A DNA stretch of 31,291 nt from Clostridia bacterium (GTDB lineage: Bacteria; Bacillota_A; Clostridia; Christensenellales; Aristaeellaceae): NCBI GenBank assembly GCA_017412025.1, contig JAFQOY010000152.1:1-31291 (forward strand), written 5' to 3'. This document shows, one piece after another, positions 13,738 through 24,000 of the stretch. Both the position numbers and the translations under genes were made by a program. Every line of letters starts with the position of its first letter. The stretch's first letter is position 1. The notes beneath the pieces are model-generated. The model was given only the letters and a program-made list of their open reading frames with translations. It made no database searches and was not told where the DNA came from.

Positions 13738-14682
13738 ATGTCTTATACGAATACTGACACCAATATGACGAGCAGTTCCGGTCTTGCGCCGGGCATGCAG
13801 ACTTACTACAACCGTGAGCTGCTGCGCACGTTTGAGCCGGAACTGGTGCATCTGCAGTTTGGCGATGAGCATCGCATGCCGGAGAACAACGGTCTGGTGA
13901 TGAACATGCGCAAGCTGATTCCGCTGGATGCGAATACCAACCCGCTTGAGGAGGGCAATCCCGGTGACGGCATTCTGTATGCCGAGACTGAGGTTACTGT
14001 TCGCCTTGAGCAGTATGGTGAGTATGCCCGCACGACCGATAAACTGGATCTGGCCCATCTGGATCTCAATCTGCAGCGCAAAGTGCGTCTCTTTGGCGAT
14101 GCGGGCGCGCGCAGCATCGATGCGGTTGTGCGCGAGGAGCTGGCGACTTGCACAAACGTGATTTATGCTGGCGGCAAGACCAGCCGCAGCGAGCTCGGGA
14201 CGGCTGATGTAATCACCAGCAAGGAAATCCGCAAGGCGGTTCGACAGCTGAAGAAGGCGCATGCGCAGAAGTTTGGCGGCTATTACATCGCCATCTTTGG
14301 CCCGGATACGACCTATGACTTCCAGGATGACGAGATGTTTGTTGCCGTGTCCAAGTATCAGGACAAGGAGGCAGTGTACACGGGCGAGGTTGGCCGTATT
14401 TACGGATGCCGTATTGTGGAGACCACTGAGGCGAAGATCTTTGAAGGAGAAGGCTCTGGCGGCGCGGACGTTGCTTCTGTCATCGTTCTTGGCCAGTACG
14501 CCTACGGATATACCAGTTGGAAGGGCGCTAAGCCGCGTGTGATCGTGAAGCCTGCGGGCAGCGCGGGCACTGCCGATCCTCTCGAGCAGGTCAGTACGGT
14601 TGGCTGGAAGATGGACGGCTTTGGCGTAAAGATGCTGCAGCCGGAATACGCGGTCCGAATTGAGTGCGGCATTTCCGCCTGA
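13738..14682 (+). CDS. major capsid protein, N4-gp56 family
   Basis: 314 residues with the hallmarks of the N4-gp56-type HK97-fold capsid protein: an early QTYYNRELLRTFEPELVH segment, then FGDEHRMPENNG, NPLEEGNPGDGILY (the long loop), VTVRLEQYGEYARTTDKLDL and DAVVREELATCTNVIYAGG. The C-terminal part has IFGPDTTYDF and a YAYGYTSWKGAKPRVIVKP stretch. It forms the icosahedral shell. TAAGGAGGGAG precedes the ATG. A terminator sits directly after it. Confidence 0.92.
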   Translation: MSYTNTDTNMTSSSGLAPGMQTYYNRELLRTFEPELVHLQFGDEHRMPENNGLVMNMRKLIPLDANTNPLEEGNPGDGILYAETEVTVRLEQYGEYARTTDKLDLAHLDLNLQRKVRLFGDAGARSIDAVVREELATCTNVIYAGGKTSRSELGTADVITSKEIRKAVRQLKKAHAQKFGGYYIAIFGPDTTYDFQDDEMFVAVSKYQDKEAVYTGEVGRIYGCRIVETTEAKIFEGEGSGGADVASVIVLGQYAYGYTSWKGAKPRVIVKPAGSAGTADPLEQVSTVGWKMDGFGVKMLQPEYAVRIECGISA

Positions 14683-14697
14683 CCACTATGACCCTGA

Positions 14698-14727
14698 ACG
14701 GGGCAGGAAGGCCCTGCCCCGTCTTTT
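14698..14727 (+). terminator. Rho-independent terminator after the capsid gene
   Basis: ACGGGGCAGG (14698-14707) and CCTGCCCCGT (14713-14722) form a perfect ten-pair stem with a five-base loop, followed by CTTTTCT. It would end most transcripts here, leaving abundant capsid mRNA and lower expression of the tail genes by read-through. Confidence 0.85.
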
Positions 14728-14748
14728 CTGATTTAAGGAGGTTTTATA

Positions 14749-15027
14749 ATGGCTGTTACGACTAACACCACCAAGAGCATCAAGCACGCGAGCAGCGTTC
14801 TGGCCAAGAAGTGTGCTGACACCAAAAAGAACATGACTGCCCTGGCGAAGAAGGCCGGCATCAAGACTCCGGAAATGGTGAGCACTATGATTCCCAAGAT
14901 CCCGGGCAGCTATGACGACGTTGTATTCGTCGGCCTGAATGGCGTCAACTTCTACTTCATGCGCGGCGAGAGCGTCGATGTGCCGAAGCAGATCGTGGAA
15001 ATTCTCAAGAACTGCGGTCATCTGTAA
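14749..15027 (+). CDS. small head-region protein
   Basis: 92 residues. N-terminal half is lysine-rich and helical; the C-terminal half (DDVVFVGLNGVNFYFMRG, then VDVPKQIVEILKNCG) is a compact beta-hairpin-plus-helix unit I have seen in proteins following N4-gp56-type capsid genes, function unassigned. A minor head or decoration protein is likely from position. AAGGAGG precedes the ATG. Confidence 0.6.
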   Translation: MAVTTNTTKSIKHASSVLAKKCADTKKNMTALAKKAGIKTPEMVSTMIPKIPGSYDDVVFVGLNGVNFYFMRGESVDVPKQIVEILKNCGHL

Positions 15028-15042
15028 GAAAGGGGAATCGTC

Positions 15043-15606
15043 ATGACGCTGGCGGAGATTATGCGGCTGGCTCTGCGCCAGCTTGACGAGGATCCGGCGG
15101 ATATCAGCGAATTTGCAGACCTTTTTCGCAATTATGCGAATCTGGGCTATCAGATTCTTGTATCCCAATACTACAAGCCCAAGGATACAATCATGCTGAG
15201 CACTAACGAAAAGGGAGAGGCGTATATTGATGGGCTGGGCATTGATTCGATTATCAGCCTGACTGACGATTACGGCACAGCTGTTGGATACATCATGTCT
15301 TCTGACGGCTCGTCTATCAAGACGCCGAGGCAGGACGCGCACCTTAAAGCTGTTTGCGTGGTGGAGTATCCTATGATGCAAGAGGATACGGAAGAACCGC
15401 GCATCCCTGAATATGCGCATTACGCGCTTGTAGATTATATCTGCTTTCGTTATCTGTCGATTGGCAATGCGGCTAAGCAGAGTCGAGCGATGCTGTTCTA
15501 TCAGCAGTTTGAGCGGACGGCGCGCACAATCAAGCCGCAAGGCAGCGGCAGCGTGAAGCGCATGCGCAATCTGTATTCGGCAAGCAGTATTCATAATGTG
15601 GGGTGA
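15043..15606 (+). CDS. head-tail connector (adaptor) protein
   Basis: 187 residues. It opens with MTLAEIMRLALRQLDED, a helical start typical of connector or adaptor proteins, followed by an FRNYANLGYQILVSQ helix, a beta region (GEAYIDGLGIDSIISLTDDYG) and a helix-rich C-terminal half (HYALVDYICFRYLSIGNAAK). In P22-like particles such proteins extend the portal (gp4). Its position between capsid and tail hub genes fits. AGAAAGGGG precedes the ATG. Assigned from fold pattern and order, not from strong identity. Confidence 0.6.
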   Translation: MTLAEIMRLALRQLDEDPADISEFADLFRNYANLGYQILVSQYYKPKDTIMLSTNEKGEAYIDGLGIDSIISLTDDYGTAVGYIMSSDGSSIKTPRQDAHLKAVCVVEYPMMQEDTEEPRIPEYAHYALVDYICFRYLSIGNAAKQSRAMLFYQQFERTARTIKPQGSGSVKRMRNLYSASSIHNVG

Positions 15607-15611
15607 TAAGC

Positions 15612-17099
15612 ATGGCGGTATACGACAAGGGATACTATGGCAGCTTTTCCATTCCCACGCCCAAAGGCGTTTATCAGGCGGCGGGCGATACGAACGTCAA
15701 CGCTGATTACGCTTACAAGGCCGAGAACATCCGCACGGAACGCGGCTTGCTTGCCAGCGCATACGGTACAAGCCGCGCCTTCCCTGCGCTCGGCTATCCG
15801 ATTGAGACAATTACGCGCTTTTACCGACGGAACAGGCCGGATGACCCGGAAGTGTATGTTGCGGCGGCAAACGGCACGATCTATACATATACGACGGGTG
15901 AAGCGGGATGGGTTGACCGCATGGGCGGATTCTATTCTAACTTGTGGAGCTACGTCACGTATGAAACCGTTGAGGATGGAAAGACGGTTGACCTTCTTCT
16001 TATGACCAACGCCGAGGACGGCATGATTGCTGTATATGGCAGCGATCTTCGCGTAGAAAAAAAGACGCTGAACCTTGGCGATAACTATGCGGCGGTCAGG
16101 TTTTCTGTGCTTGGCAGATACGCTGAGCGAATCTGGGGGACGGGCGCGCCTGGATATCCGGACAACATCTTCTATTCGCACCCGTACAATCCGTTTGACT
16201 GGACGGCGATTGAGGAGACGCCAGAACTTGGCGGAGGCGTTATCCAGCAGCCGACATGGGACGGCGAAGCGTTTGTAGCCATTGAACCTTTTGGTGGTTA
16301 TTTGCTGGCCATCAAGCCTAGTACAGTATTTGAAATCCGGGGAACAGATCCATCTAGTTTCTCCATCACGCAGGCGTACGGAACGGACGGACCGGCGCAG
16401 CCGCGAACGATCTGCACGGACAGAATGAGCGCGCTGTTCCTTGCGCGCGGTGGGCTGGGCATGTATGACGGCAGTACGCTGTCGCTGCTGAGCCGGGATG
16501 CGCTGTATGAGACGATGCGCATGCGCATGCCAGGAATGGACGATAAGGCCACTGCCTGCGTATGCGATCATGTGTATTATCTGGCGCTGTGCGTTCGCGA
16601 GAGCGAAGACGACGTGCTGACGGAGAATAATACCGTCGTAGAGTTTGACACAGAGCGCGGAACGTTCATGATTCGCAAGGGCATCCGCGTGAAGGACTTC
16701 TATTCCATCGGCGGCAAGGTGTATTTCACCCGCGCAGACGATCCGTTTGAGATCCTGCGCTACAACGATCCAGACGCCCAGGGCTATCTGGGTGTGCCCA
16801 TGGACAGCGTATGGGAAACGCCGTGGTTTGATCTGGACAAGAGGAGCATCAAGAGCGAGTTTACGCTTCGATTCACAGCGGAAACGGATTACTCCGATGT
16901 GCCACTGGAAATCTATCTGGCTACGGACAGGCGGGAGCGCAAGAAGGTCGTCATGCTGCAAAAGGGCAGGAAGGATTACGCGGTTCCCATCCATTCCAGA
17001 GGCAAGCGTGTCAAGCTGCGTCTTCGTAGTCACGCCAAGGCGGCGAGTTGGCGCATCCACGGCGGCATTTTGGTCGAGTTCACCACGGAGGAGGAATAA
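15612..17099 (+). CDS. tail hub / phage stabilisation protein, P22 gp10-like
   Basis: 495 residues, almost entirely beta-strand, with repeats of a propeller-like pattern: PEVYVAAANGTIYTY, VDLLLMTNAEDGMIAVYGSD, TSVFEIRG-type blades and RVKDFYSIGGKVYFTR. The segment DNIFYSHPYNPFDWT is typical of the phage stabilisation family, where P22 gp10 closes the portal and forms the tail hub. The C-terminal ~110 residues (EFTLRFTAETDYSD...) look like a separate jelly-roll-type domain. ATG 15612 is chosen over an in-frame GTG at 15603, which has no better ribosome site. Confidence 0.78.
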   Translation: MAVYDKGYYGSFSIPTPKGVYQAAGDTNVNADYAYKAENIRTERGLLASAYGTSRAFPALGYPIETITRFYRRNRPDDPEVYVAAANGTIYTYTTGEAGWVDRMGGFYSNLWSYVTYETVEDGKTVDLLLMTNAEDGMIAVYGSDLRVEKKTLNLGDNYAAVRFSVLGRYAERIWGTGAPGYPDNIFYSHPYNPFDWTAIEETPELGGGVIQQPTWDGEAFVAIEPFGGYLLAIKPSTVFEIRGTDPSSFSITQAYGTDGPAQPRTICTDRMSALFLARGGLGMYDGSTLSLLSRDALYETMRMRMPGMDDKATACVCDHVYYLALCVRESEDDVLTENNTVVEFDTERGTFMIRKGIRVKDFYSIGGKVYFTRADDPFEILRYNDPDAQGYLGVPMDSVWETPWFDLDKRSIKSEFTLRFTAETDYSDVPLEIYLATDRRERKKVVMLQKGRKDYAVPIHSRGKRVKLRLRSHAKAASWRIHGGILVEFTTEEE

Positions 17100-17100
17100 C

Positions 17101-17277
17101 GTGTTCAAACAACCGAGAGTGCCGGAGCTACGCGACGGTGGAAATCTGTACATCGCAGTCAGAAACTTGGTCTTATTCCTCAAGGATTTTTGCAACGATG
17201 TATGGGCCGCATATCAGCAGCTCAAGAAAGAAAATGACGAGATCAAAAAGCGCCTGAACGCGCTTGAAGGGAAGTGA
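17101..17277 (+). CDS. 58-residue coiled-coil protein
   Basis: A GTG start immediately after the hub gene stop, with GGAGGAAT six to ten bases upstream, opens a 58-codon frame ending four bases before the next gene. Residues ~1-15 are Pro/Gly-containing, the rest helical and heptad-like (LYIAVRNLVLFLKD, then QLKKENDEIKKRLNALEGK). A small trimeric coiled coil or chaperone-like tail component is plausible. It is easy to miss because a longer overlapping frame runs into it from the hub gene. Confidence 0.65.
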   Translation: MFKQPRVPELRDGGNLYIAVRNLVLFLKDFCNDVWAAYQQLKKENDEIKKRLNALEGK

Positions 17278-17281
17278 ACCA

Positions 17282-18067
17282 ATGGCACGCGGAACGATTT
17301 CCACCACGGATAGCAGCACAAAATACGGCAGTACGACAGATACCACATCAAAAAGCCAAAGCACAAGTCAAAACCAAAGCCAAACCAATAAAGTACTGGA
17401 CGAGGCGCTACGTGATAAAATCCTTGCCGGTCTGCTCGGCTACATGACGGACGAAGAGATCGATGCCTATGCAGAGAATCTACTTCGACCGCAGCTCAAT
17501 GCAGGTCTTGAAGCGGCAGAGCAGCAGTACGCGACAACCGAGCTTGCGAAGCGGCAGGAGATTGAAAACCTTGCTGCTGCGCTGGATCGGAGCATTGAGG
17601 AACAGCAGGGCGCATATGCCAAGAGCCGCGCACAGCTGGAAACGGCTGCGCTTGCGCGTGGTATGGGCCGAAGCAGCTATACGCTGGGCACGCTGGCGAA
17701 CGCGGATGCGTCGTATGCGCGCGCAGTCGAGAACCTGACGCGCGATACGAGCCGCCAGCAGAGCCAGATTCAAGCACAGATTTCTCAGGCAGCAGCGCAG
17801 AAGGCGCAGACAACAGGCCGCCTGAACACCGACTATGCCAGTAATCTGGCGGCGAAGGTGCAGGAACTCAAGGAACAGCAGCGCCAGGAGTACAACCAGA
17901 ATTACCTTACCGCTGTATCCGGTGCGATGGGCACGGCCAGCACGGGCAGCCAGCAGACTCAGGGCAGCAGCGAGACGAACAGCAAGACAGAGGGCTGGAG
18001 TAATATGCACAGCACGACCGTCACCAAGAGTCTCGGTGGTGGAGGCGGATCGGACCGCATTGGTTAA
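17282..18067 (+). CDS. putative ejection/internal virion protein
   Basis: 261 residues. The N-terminal ~35 are Ser/Thr/Gln-rich low complexity (STSQNQSQTNK), the middle (~40-210) is a long Ala/Glu/Gln/Arg-rich helical section, and the C-terminus is again Ser/Thr/Gly-rich, ending GGGGGSDRIG. Small, helical, low-complexity proteins just before the giant virion protein are typical of P22-like and related ejection proteins. The start is ATG 17282 (AAGGGAAG upstream); the frame extends six codons to a TTG inside the previous gene. Confidence 0.55.
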   Translation: MARGTISTTDSSTKYGSTTDTTSKSQSTSQNQSQTNKVLDEALRDKILAGLLGYMTDEEIDAYAENLLRPQLNAGLEAAEQQYATTELAKRQEIENLAAALDRSIEEQQGAYAKSRAQLETAALARGMGRSSYTLGTLANADASYARAVENLTRDTSRQQSQIQAQISQAAAQKAQTTGRLNTDYASNLAAKVQELKEQQRQEYNQNYLTAVSGAMGTASTGSQQTQGSSETNSKTEGWSNMHSTTVTKSLGGGGGSDRIG

Positions 18068-18076
18068 GGAGGATAT

Positions 18077-21000
18077 ATGCCGTACACGAGCATCGACGAA
18101 GAAGAACAGCTGCGCAGGCAGCTTGAAGCGGAGCGCAAAGCCAGGGAAGAAGCCGCAAAGGCAGAACGCGAGGCGGCGGAACAGACGGAAAAGGCGCAAA
18201 AAGAAGCTGCTGAGGCAACGGCTGCGGCGGAGGAACAGGCGAAGGCCGCGCAGGAGCAGACAAATGAGCAGACGAACGAGACGGCGCAGGGAACTGCGTC
18301 CCTCGATCCTGCTGCGCCGATCAATCCTGCTGCGCCGGAAACGCCCGATCCTGTGTATACCGGTGTGCGATCTGGCGGTATGGGCCGCATTACATCGCAG
18401 GACAAGCTCAATGCGCAGTTTATGCGCGAGGAGCGCGAGGCCATCCAGGATACCCGATTCAAGGTGTCTGCCTACGATACCGCTGAGGGATACGACCAGA
18501 GCAAAAACAAGGCACACATGACCAGCATGCTTGTTGGGCACGCGGCAGACCTTCCGACCGAGGAAGAAAGCGGAAACAAGGTTTTTATCGACTATCGCAG
18601 CGTGCGCAACAAAGAGCAGGCTTATGCGCTGATGATGGTATACAGCGACGATGCCGCCAAGGTAAAGGGCGGCAAGAAGCTGGCCAGTGCACTTGGCATG
18701 GATTTTGAATCCTTCCTTGCTGAGGCAGAAAACTACATGTACGACAAGTACGGTCGGAACGTATTCTCCTCTCCGTATTCTTCTGCGGCTAAGAATCGTG
18801 CGTATGTGGCTGGCGTTCAGTCTATTGGACTTACAGGCGTTGATGGTCAGGTGCTTGATCCGTACAAGATGACGACGGCGGATATGATGCTGGCCGGGCG
18901 CATGGATCCCAGCGGAGAAACGGCAGACGCCTTGTATGAGCTGGCGAAAGCCGGATCGAAGATCCCCGGGAATATTTGGTACGGGCAGAACGTGACCAAA
19001 GACATGTTCCAGTTTGTGGACAGCGCAGATCTGACGATGGAGGATTACAAGGCCCGCATTGCGGAGATCAACGAGACGTTCACATACTCCAATGTCAAGG
19101 GCGCGTCCAATCCAAACGTTGCTGCGCTTGCCGAGCTGTATGGTGAAATCAAAGACGTATACAGCGACAATTCTCGTGTGATGGGGTATTATCTGCGCGA
19201 CCTGAAAAAGAGCTTTACAGACCATACCGGGCTGGAAGCACCGCCGGATGAACTGTTGGACAAGATCCTTGCAGATACGGCAGAGGCACGCGACGCGGCG
19301 AGAAACGAAACGGACGACCTGGAAGAGGGCAAGAAGGGCGCAATCGACGCGATTAAAGAATTTCTCTTTGGCGCACCTGATGCAGCAGGAGATATGAAAG
19401 AGGCTGAACCGGAAGCGGAGAAGCCGGAAACGAAGACTGTTGAACAGATCATGGAGGAGCTGGAAGGCGAAAAGGCTTCTGGCGGCGGCGGTTCGTCTAC
19501 TATGGCCAGCGGCGGCACCGCGAAGGTAAACGGGCAGGAGCTGCCTGTGAGCGCGCCGATCGCTTCTACTTCGATGCCTTCCAGGCAGGATCTATTTGGC
19601 GAGGATACGGCAGTTGACAGCGGCATGCAGGCGGAGTCCAATCCGCTTGGTCTGTCTGAGGAACTGCTGAACCGGTCGAGAAAAGGCGAAGCGGTTGGTC
19701 CGGTATACAATCAGGCAGCGAACATCGAATCTATCCCATACAATGCGGAGATGACGGATGAACAGGCGTGGGCGGCGTACCGTGCCGGTTACCGTCTGGC
19801 GCCTGAAAATTACAGCCAAATCAGCCGGTATGCAAACGCAGAGTTTAGCGGGCTGATGACCAACCAAAAGGCCGTGGAGAGCGGCGATCCGCATGTGTTC
19901 CGCAAGCACGGCAGTATTCTCGGCGCAACGGCCCAGGCGATTGCATCCAGCGGACTGACCGGCGAGGCGAGAGGCAGCGCGGAACTTGCGCTGATGAGCC
20001 TTGCTGCGGATATCTACGACATGTGGACCGACCCGCAGACGAAGATGTCGCGTCCGGCCGGATCCAACATGTACGACTATGCGTTCTCTCTGGATCCGTC
20101 TCTGGTTGACAGAAATGCGGCGATCATGGATTCGCTGAAAACTGCGAAGGGCGCATATAGCGAGAACGTGGTGCAGACGGCAGAAGAGCGTCAAGCGCGC
20201 ATGGACGGCTATGCCCAGAGCGTGCTCAGCGGACATGGGGATGCGCACATGGCGGACGCCCTGGCGGAGCACTACGCGCAGGACTGGGTGGATGTTGACG
20301 CGGACAGCAAGCGCAACGAGCTGATTGACGCTATGAGCCCGCTGGGTGGTTACTTTGGCGAGGACGGTACGTTCTGGCAGGGCGGAAGCCTTGCGGCCCA
20401 GGAGGGGCAGAATATCCGCATTGCCGGCGGCATGCAGGGATTCTACGACTTCCAAAATGATCTATACATGCGCACGGTGGATCTGCTGGACGGATATACA
20501 ACGGCGGCGCACAACATCGGCACGACGCTAGACAAATACCTTGAAAGCGCGAATATCGGCAGTCTCGATCAGATTGTAGATATCGCGTATAGCTCGATCC
20601 AAGCAGAGGGAAACGCCATCGTAGCGGACAAGGGCCTGCAGGAGGCAGCGAATGCTGCGGCGCAGGCCCCGCAGAGCACGGGCGACATCGTGTTTGGAAC
20701 AAACCGCCTGACTACGGGCGATGCGCTCAAGCACAGCGTCAATACGGCGTGGACGGATTATCTTGACGGATTTGCACATGCGAGTTATGTGATGGTCGAT
20801 CAGGCGACGCATAGCACAACGGTGCAGGCAATTGCTGATGATTACCGAGATAAGTACGGCTGGCAGGCGGAGATGATGTATCGCCGGGATCTGAATGCCG
20901 TGCTGGACAGCGGCGCGCTGAGCGACGACATGGCGGCAGAGCTGCGCATGAACATGGGCCGCGCATACAGTATCTTTGATGTCGGCTATGAAATTGATGC

Positions 21001-24000
21001 GACGGGATTGAAGGGTATCCTGCGCCAGACGTCTGCGGAACTGAATAAGAAGCTGGACATCCTGAATACTGTGACGGCGACGCTTGAACCGGACCAGCAG
21101 AGGCTGATTCAGATCGCAAGCGGCGCAGCTGGCAACCTGATCGGCATGGGCGTAAGCACACTGACGGCAGGCGCGGGGCGCGCTTTGGGCGTGGCTGGCC
21201 AAGTGGCGAATGCTGTTGGCAGCGCAGCAGGCTTTGGCATGAGTATCTTTGACGACGCCTACAACAACAATGTGCATGAAAAGGGCATGACGTCGGGTAC
21301 AGCGGCGAAAGCTGCGCTGCTGGAAACCATCGGCATGACGGCGATTGAGAATTTCAATACCGGATCCATCACGGACATGTTCTTTGGCGGAGCGAGCATT
21401 GAGGGTGTTGCAAAGGCTGCGAGAAAGAGCCCGGCCAACTTTGCCCGCGCGATGGGCGGCCTTTGGCTGAGCAATGCGGCGAGCGAGGGCGGAGAGGAAG
21501 CCCTGCAGACGGGGGCGGAACACCTGTTTGATATCCTTGACGAAGAATGGCTAGCTTATGAGCGGGGCGAAAAATTCTCTCTGGCCCGTACGCTGGGCAC
21601 GATGGAACGCGGCCTGAAGGCGACCGACTATACAGCGCTTGGCAAGGAAATGCTGAACAGCTACGGCGCAGGCATGGCCTACGGCGCAGTATTTGGCCTT
21701 GCGGGCATGGCGACGACGGGCCGCATGGCATTCAAGGATGCGAGGGCTTTTGGTAAATATGAATCCGTAAACCTTGCGACGCAGATTACTGAAGGAGATC
21801 TGGAAGCCAACAACGAGAACCTGGGCAAGGTTCATGCTGCGCTTCAGAAAGACTTGCAGGATCCTGCATTCCGCCGGTACATTGACAAGGGCAGCATGCA
21901 GGCAATGCAGAGCCGCCAGGTGATGACGGCGATGCTGGAAGGCACAATGATGGATACGCTGGACACGGCAACCACGCATGCGCTGAAAGCGAAGGAATAC
22001 GAAGAAAAGGCGACTGCGGCTGGCAAAGCCGTAAACGCCAGCAAGAGCGACTATATGAGCCTGCGCGAGCTGGTGGCCAGTGGTCAGCTGGATAAGAAAG
22101 CTGCGCTGGAATCTGCGCAGAACCGCTGGGCGAAGGCACAGACCACGTATACCGAGGCACAGCATGCGGCGGATAAGGAACGGAATACCGCGGCCAAGAA
22201 CGTGAAGGCATGGCTTGAAGGCTGCAAGGAGCGCGGCGCCGTGCTGGCCAGCGAGGGCATGCAGGTGCGCATGGAGCAGATTGCCAATGTGCGCATGGGC
22301 ATCGCCAAAAGGCTGGAAACGCTGTACAACGCGACGGAAAATTCCCGTACTGAATATGAAGCAATCCTTGCGGACAACGAGCGCAGCGATGCGCTGGCGC
22401 AGCGGGAGATTGACTATGCCGAAGGAGCGGTGTTTGGCGAGGCAGATGAAATCGACGAGGAACTTTCCGTGATGGATGACGCCGAACTGGACGCAGACAT
22501 CGAAGGCCTTACCGCGCAGATCGCGGAAGCGGAGGCGCGGATTGCAGATATATCTTCTCGCCAGGAAGAACTGGGCATCGACGGGGAAACCATTCAGGCA
22601 ATGACCGAGCAGGAACTTGCTCCGCTGGCCAATCGAAAAGAGCACATCATTGCCCGGGAAAAGAGCCGCTTCAACGATGCGTTTGACCGGATGCAGCAGG
22701 CCCTTGAAATGGACAACGAGGATGCAGCCGACCAGATCCAAGCCGAGTATGACGGTATCGCGGCAAGGCTTCAATCCCTTGGCGTGGATGCTGACGCGCT
22801 GACCATGGAGCAGTACGGCATCGCGCCGGAAGAGGCGGACGCGGCGTATGACGAGGCACAGGTGAAGGAGGCTCAGCGTGCAGAGGATGAGCAATACGGC
22901 AAGCTGACGGATGATCTGAGCAGGCGCATGGAATCCACGAATGCCGGTCTGGAAGCGATCAATCCTGCGAGATGGTATTTCGCCCGGAATCCGATCTATG
23001 TCAACGAATCGCAGGCGGCGGATATCCTGAGCGCGGAAGGGCTCAAGAGCATCAGCCAGTTTAACCGCAGATACGGCACGAAGCTGACCACCAAGGAAGC
23101 AGACGGCGCGATGCCGCTGGACGGGCATGTGCTTAGCGATATCGGCGCGGAAGCCGCTGGAAGTGTGAACGTAGACGGCGATCCCGTGGCGGAGATTCTG
23201 ACGGTGCTGCAGCGCGGCAAGGAGTTGACGGCAGCGCAGAAGGCGGAGAAGGCTGAAGCGAGGGAGCTGGAAGCAGAGCGGAAGCGCGTGGAGTCTGCCC
23301 GACGTGAGCGCGTGAAGGATGTTGCGACTGGCACGACCAAGGAGCAACGCGACGCACAGAAAGCCGAAGCGCAGGCTCAGGCGAACGTGGACGCGATGGA
23401 TGCGGAAGCATTCATTGAGGAAAAGTATCCCAATGCGACCGACGAACAGAAAGCAGAGATCCGCAAGCGATTTGCATCTGGCGCCCAAAAGGCCGGAGAG
23501 GCAATGAAGGACGCGGCTGCTTTTGCGGCAAGGGTGGCCAAGAAGTTTAAAGTTGCAATTAAGTTTGTTGATTCTCTTGATGGAGCCGAAGGCGAGTATG
23601 ACGGGAAGAGCATTCTGATTGCGCGCGATGCTACGCAGGGAGATGTTATCCGAAAGGTGATCCTGCATGAGCTGACGCATAGAGCGGAGGGGTCGAAGCT
23701 ATACGGCAAGCTGTCCGGCATGATTCTGGACATGAAGTATGGCGGCGATCAGGCGCGGATGGATGCGGATATTGCCTCCACCATCAGCCGCTATCAGGCT
23801 TTCTACGACAAGAAGGGACGCAAGGACAAATTCACCGAGGCGAACGCCAAGCAGGAAATCGTGGCCGACTTCATGGGCGAGATGCTGGACGGCAATCAAG
23901 AGATGGTTGACCGACTTGTGGCGGACGAGCCGAGCGTGGCGCAGAAGATTGTGGACGCCATCAAGGGAGCAATCGACAAGCTGCGCGGTGTGAAAGGCCC

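Noticed and set aside
21551..23680. 709-codon minus-strand frame, and similar long ones at 15591-17195 and 17480-19225
   Set aside because: Same antisense shadow effect; no domain, no start signal, no spacing consistent with neighbours.
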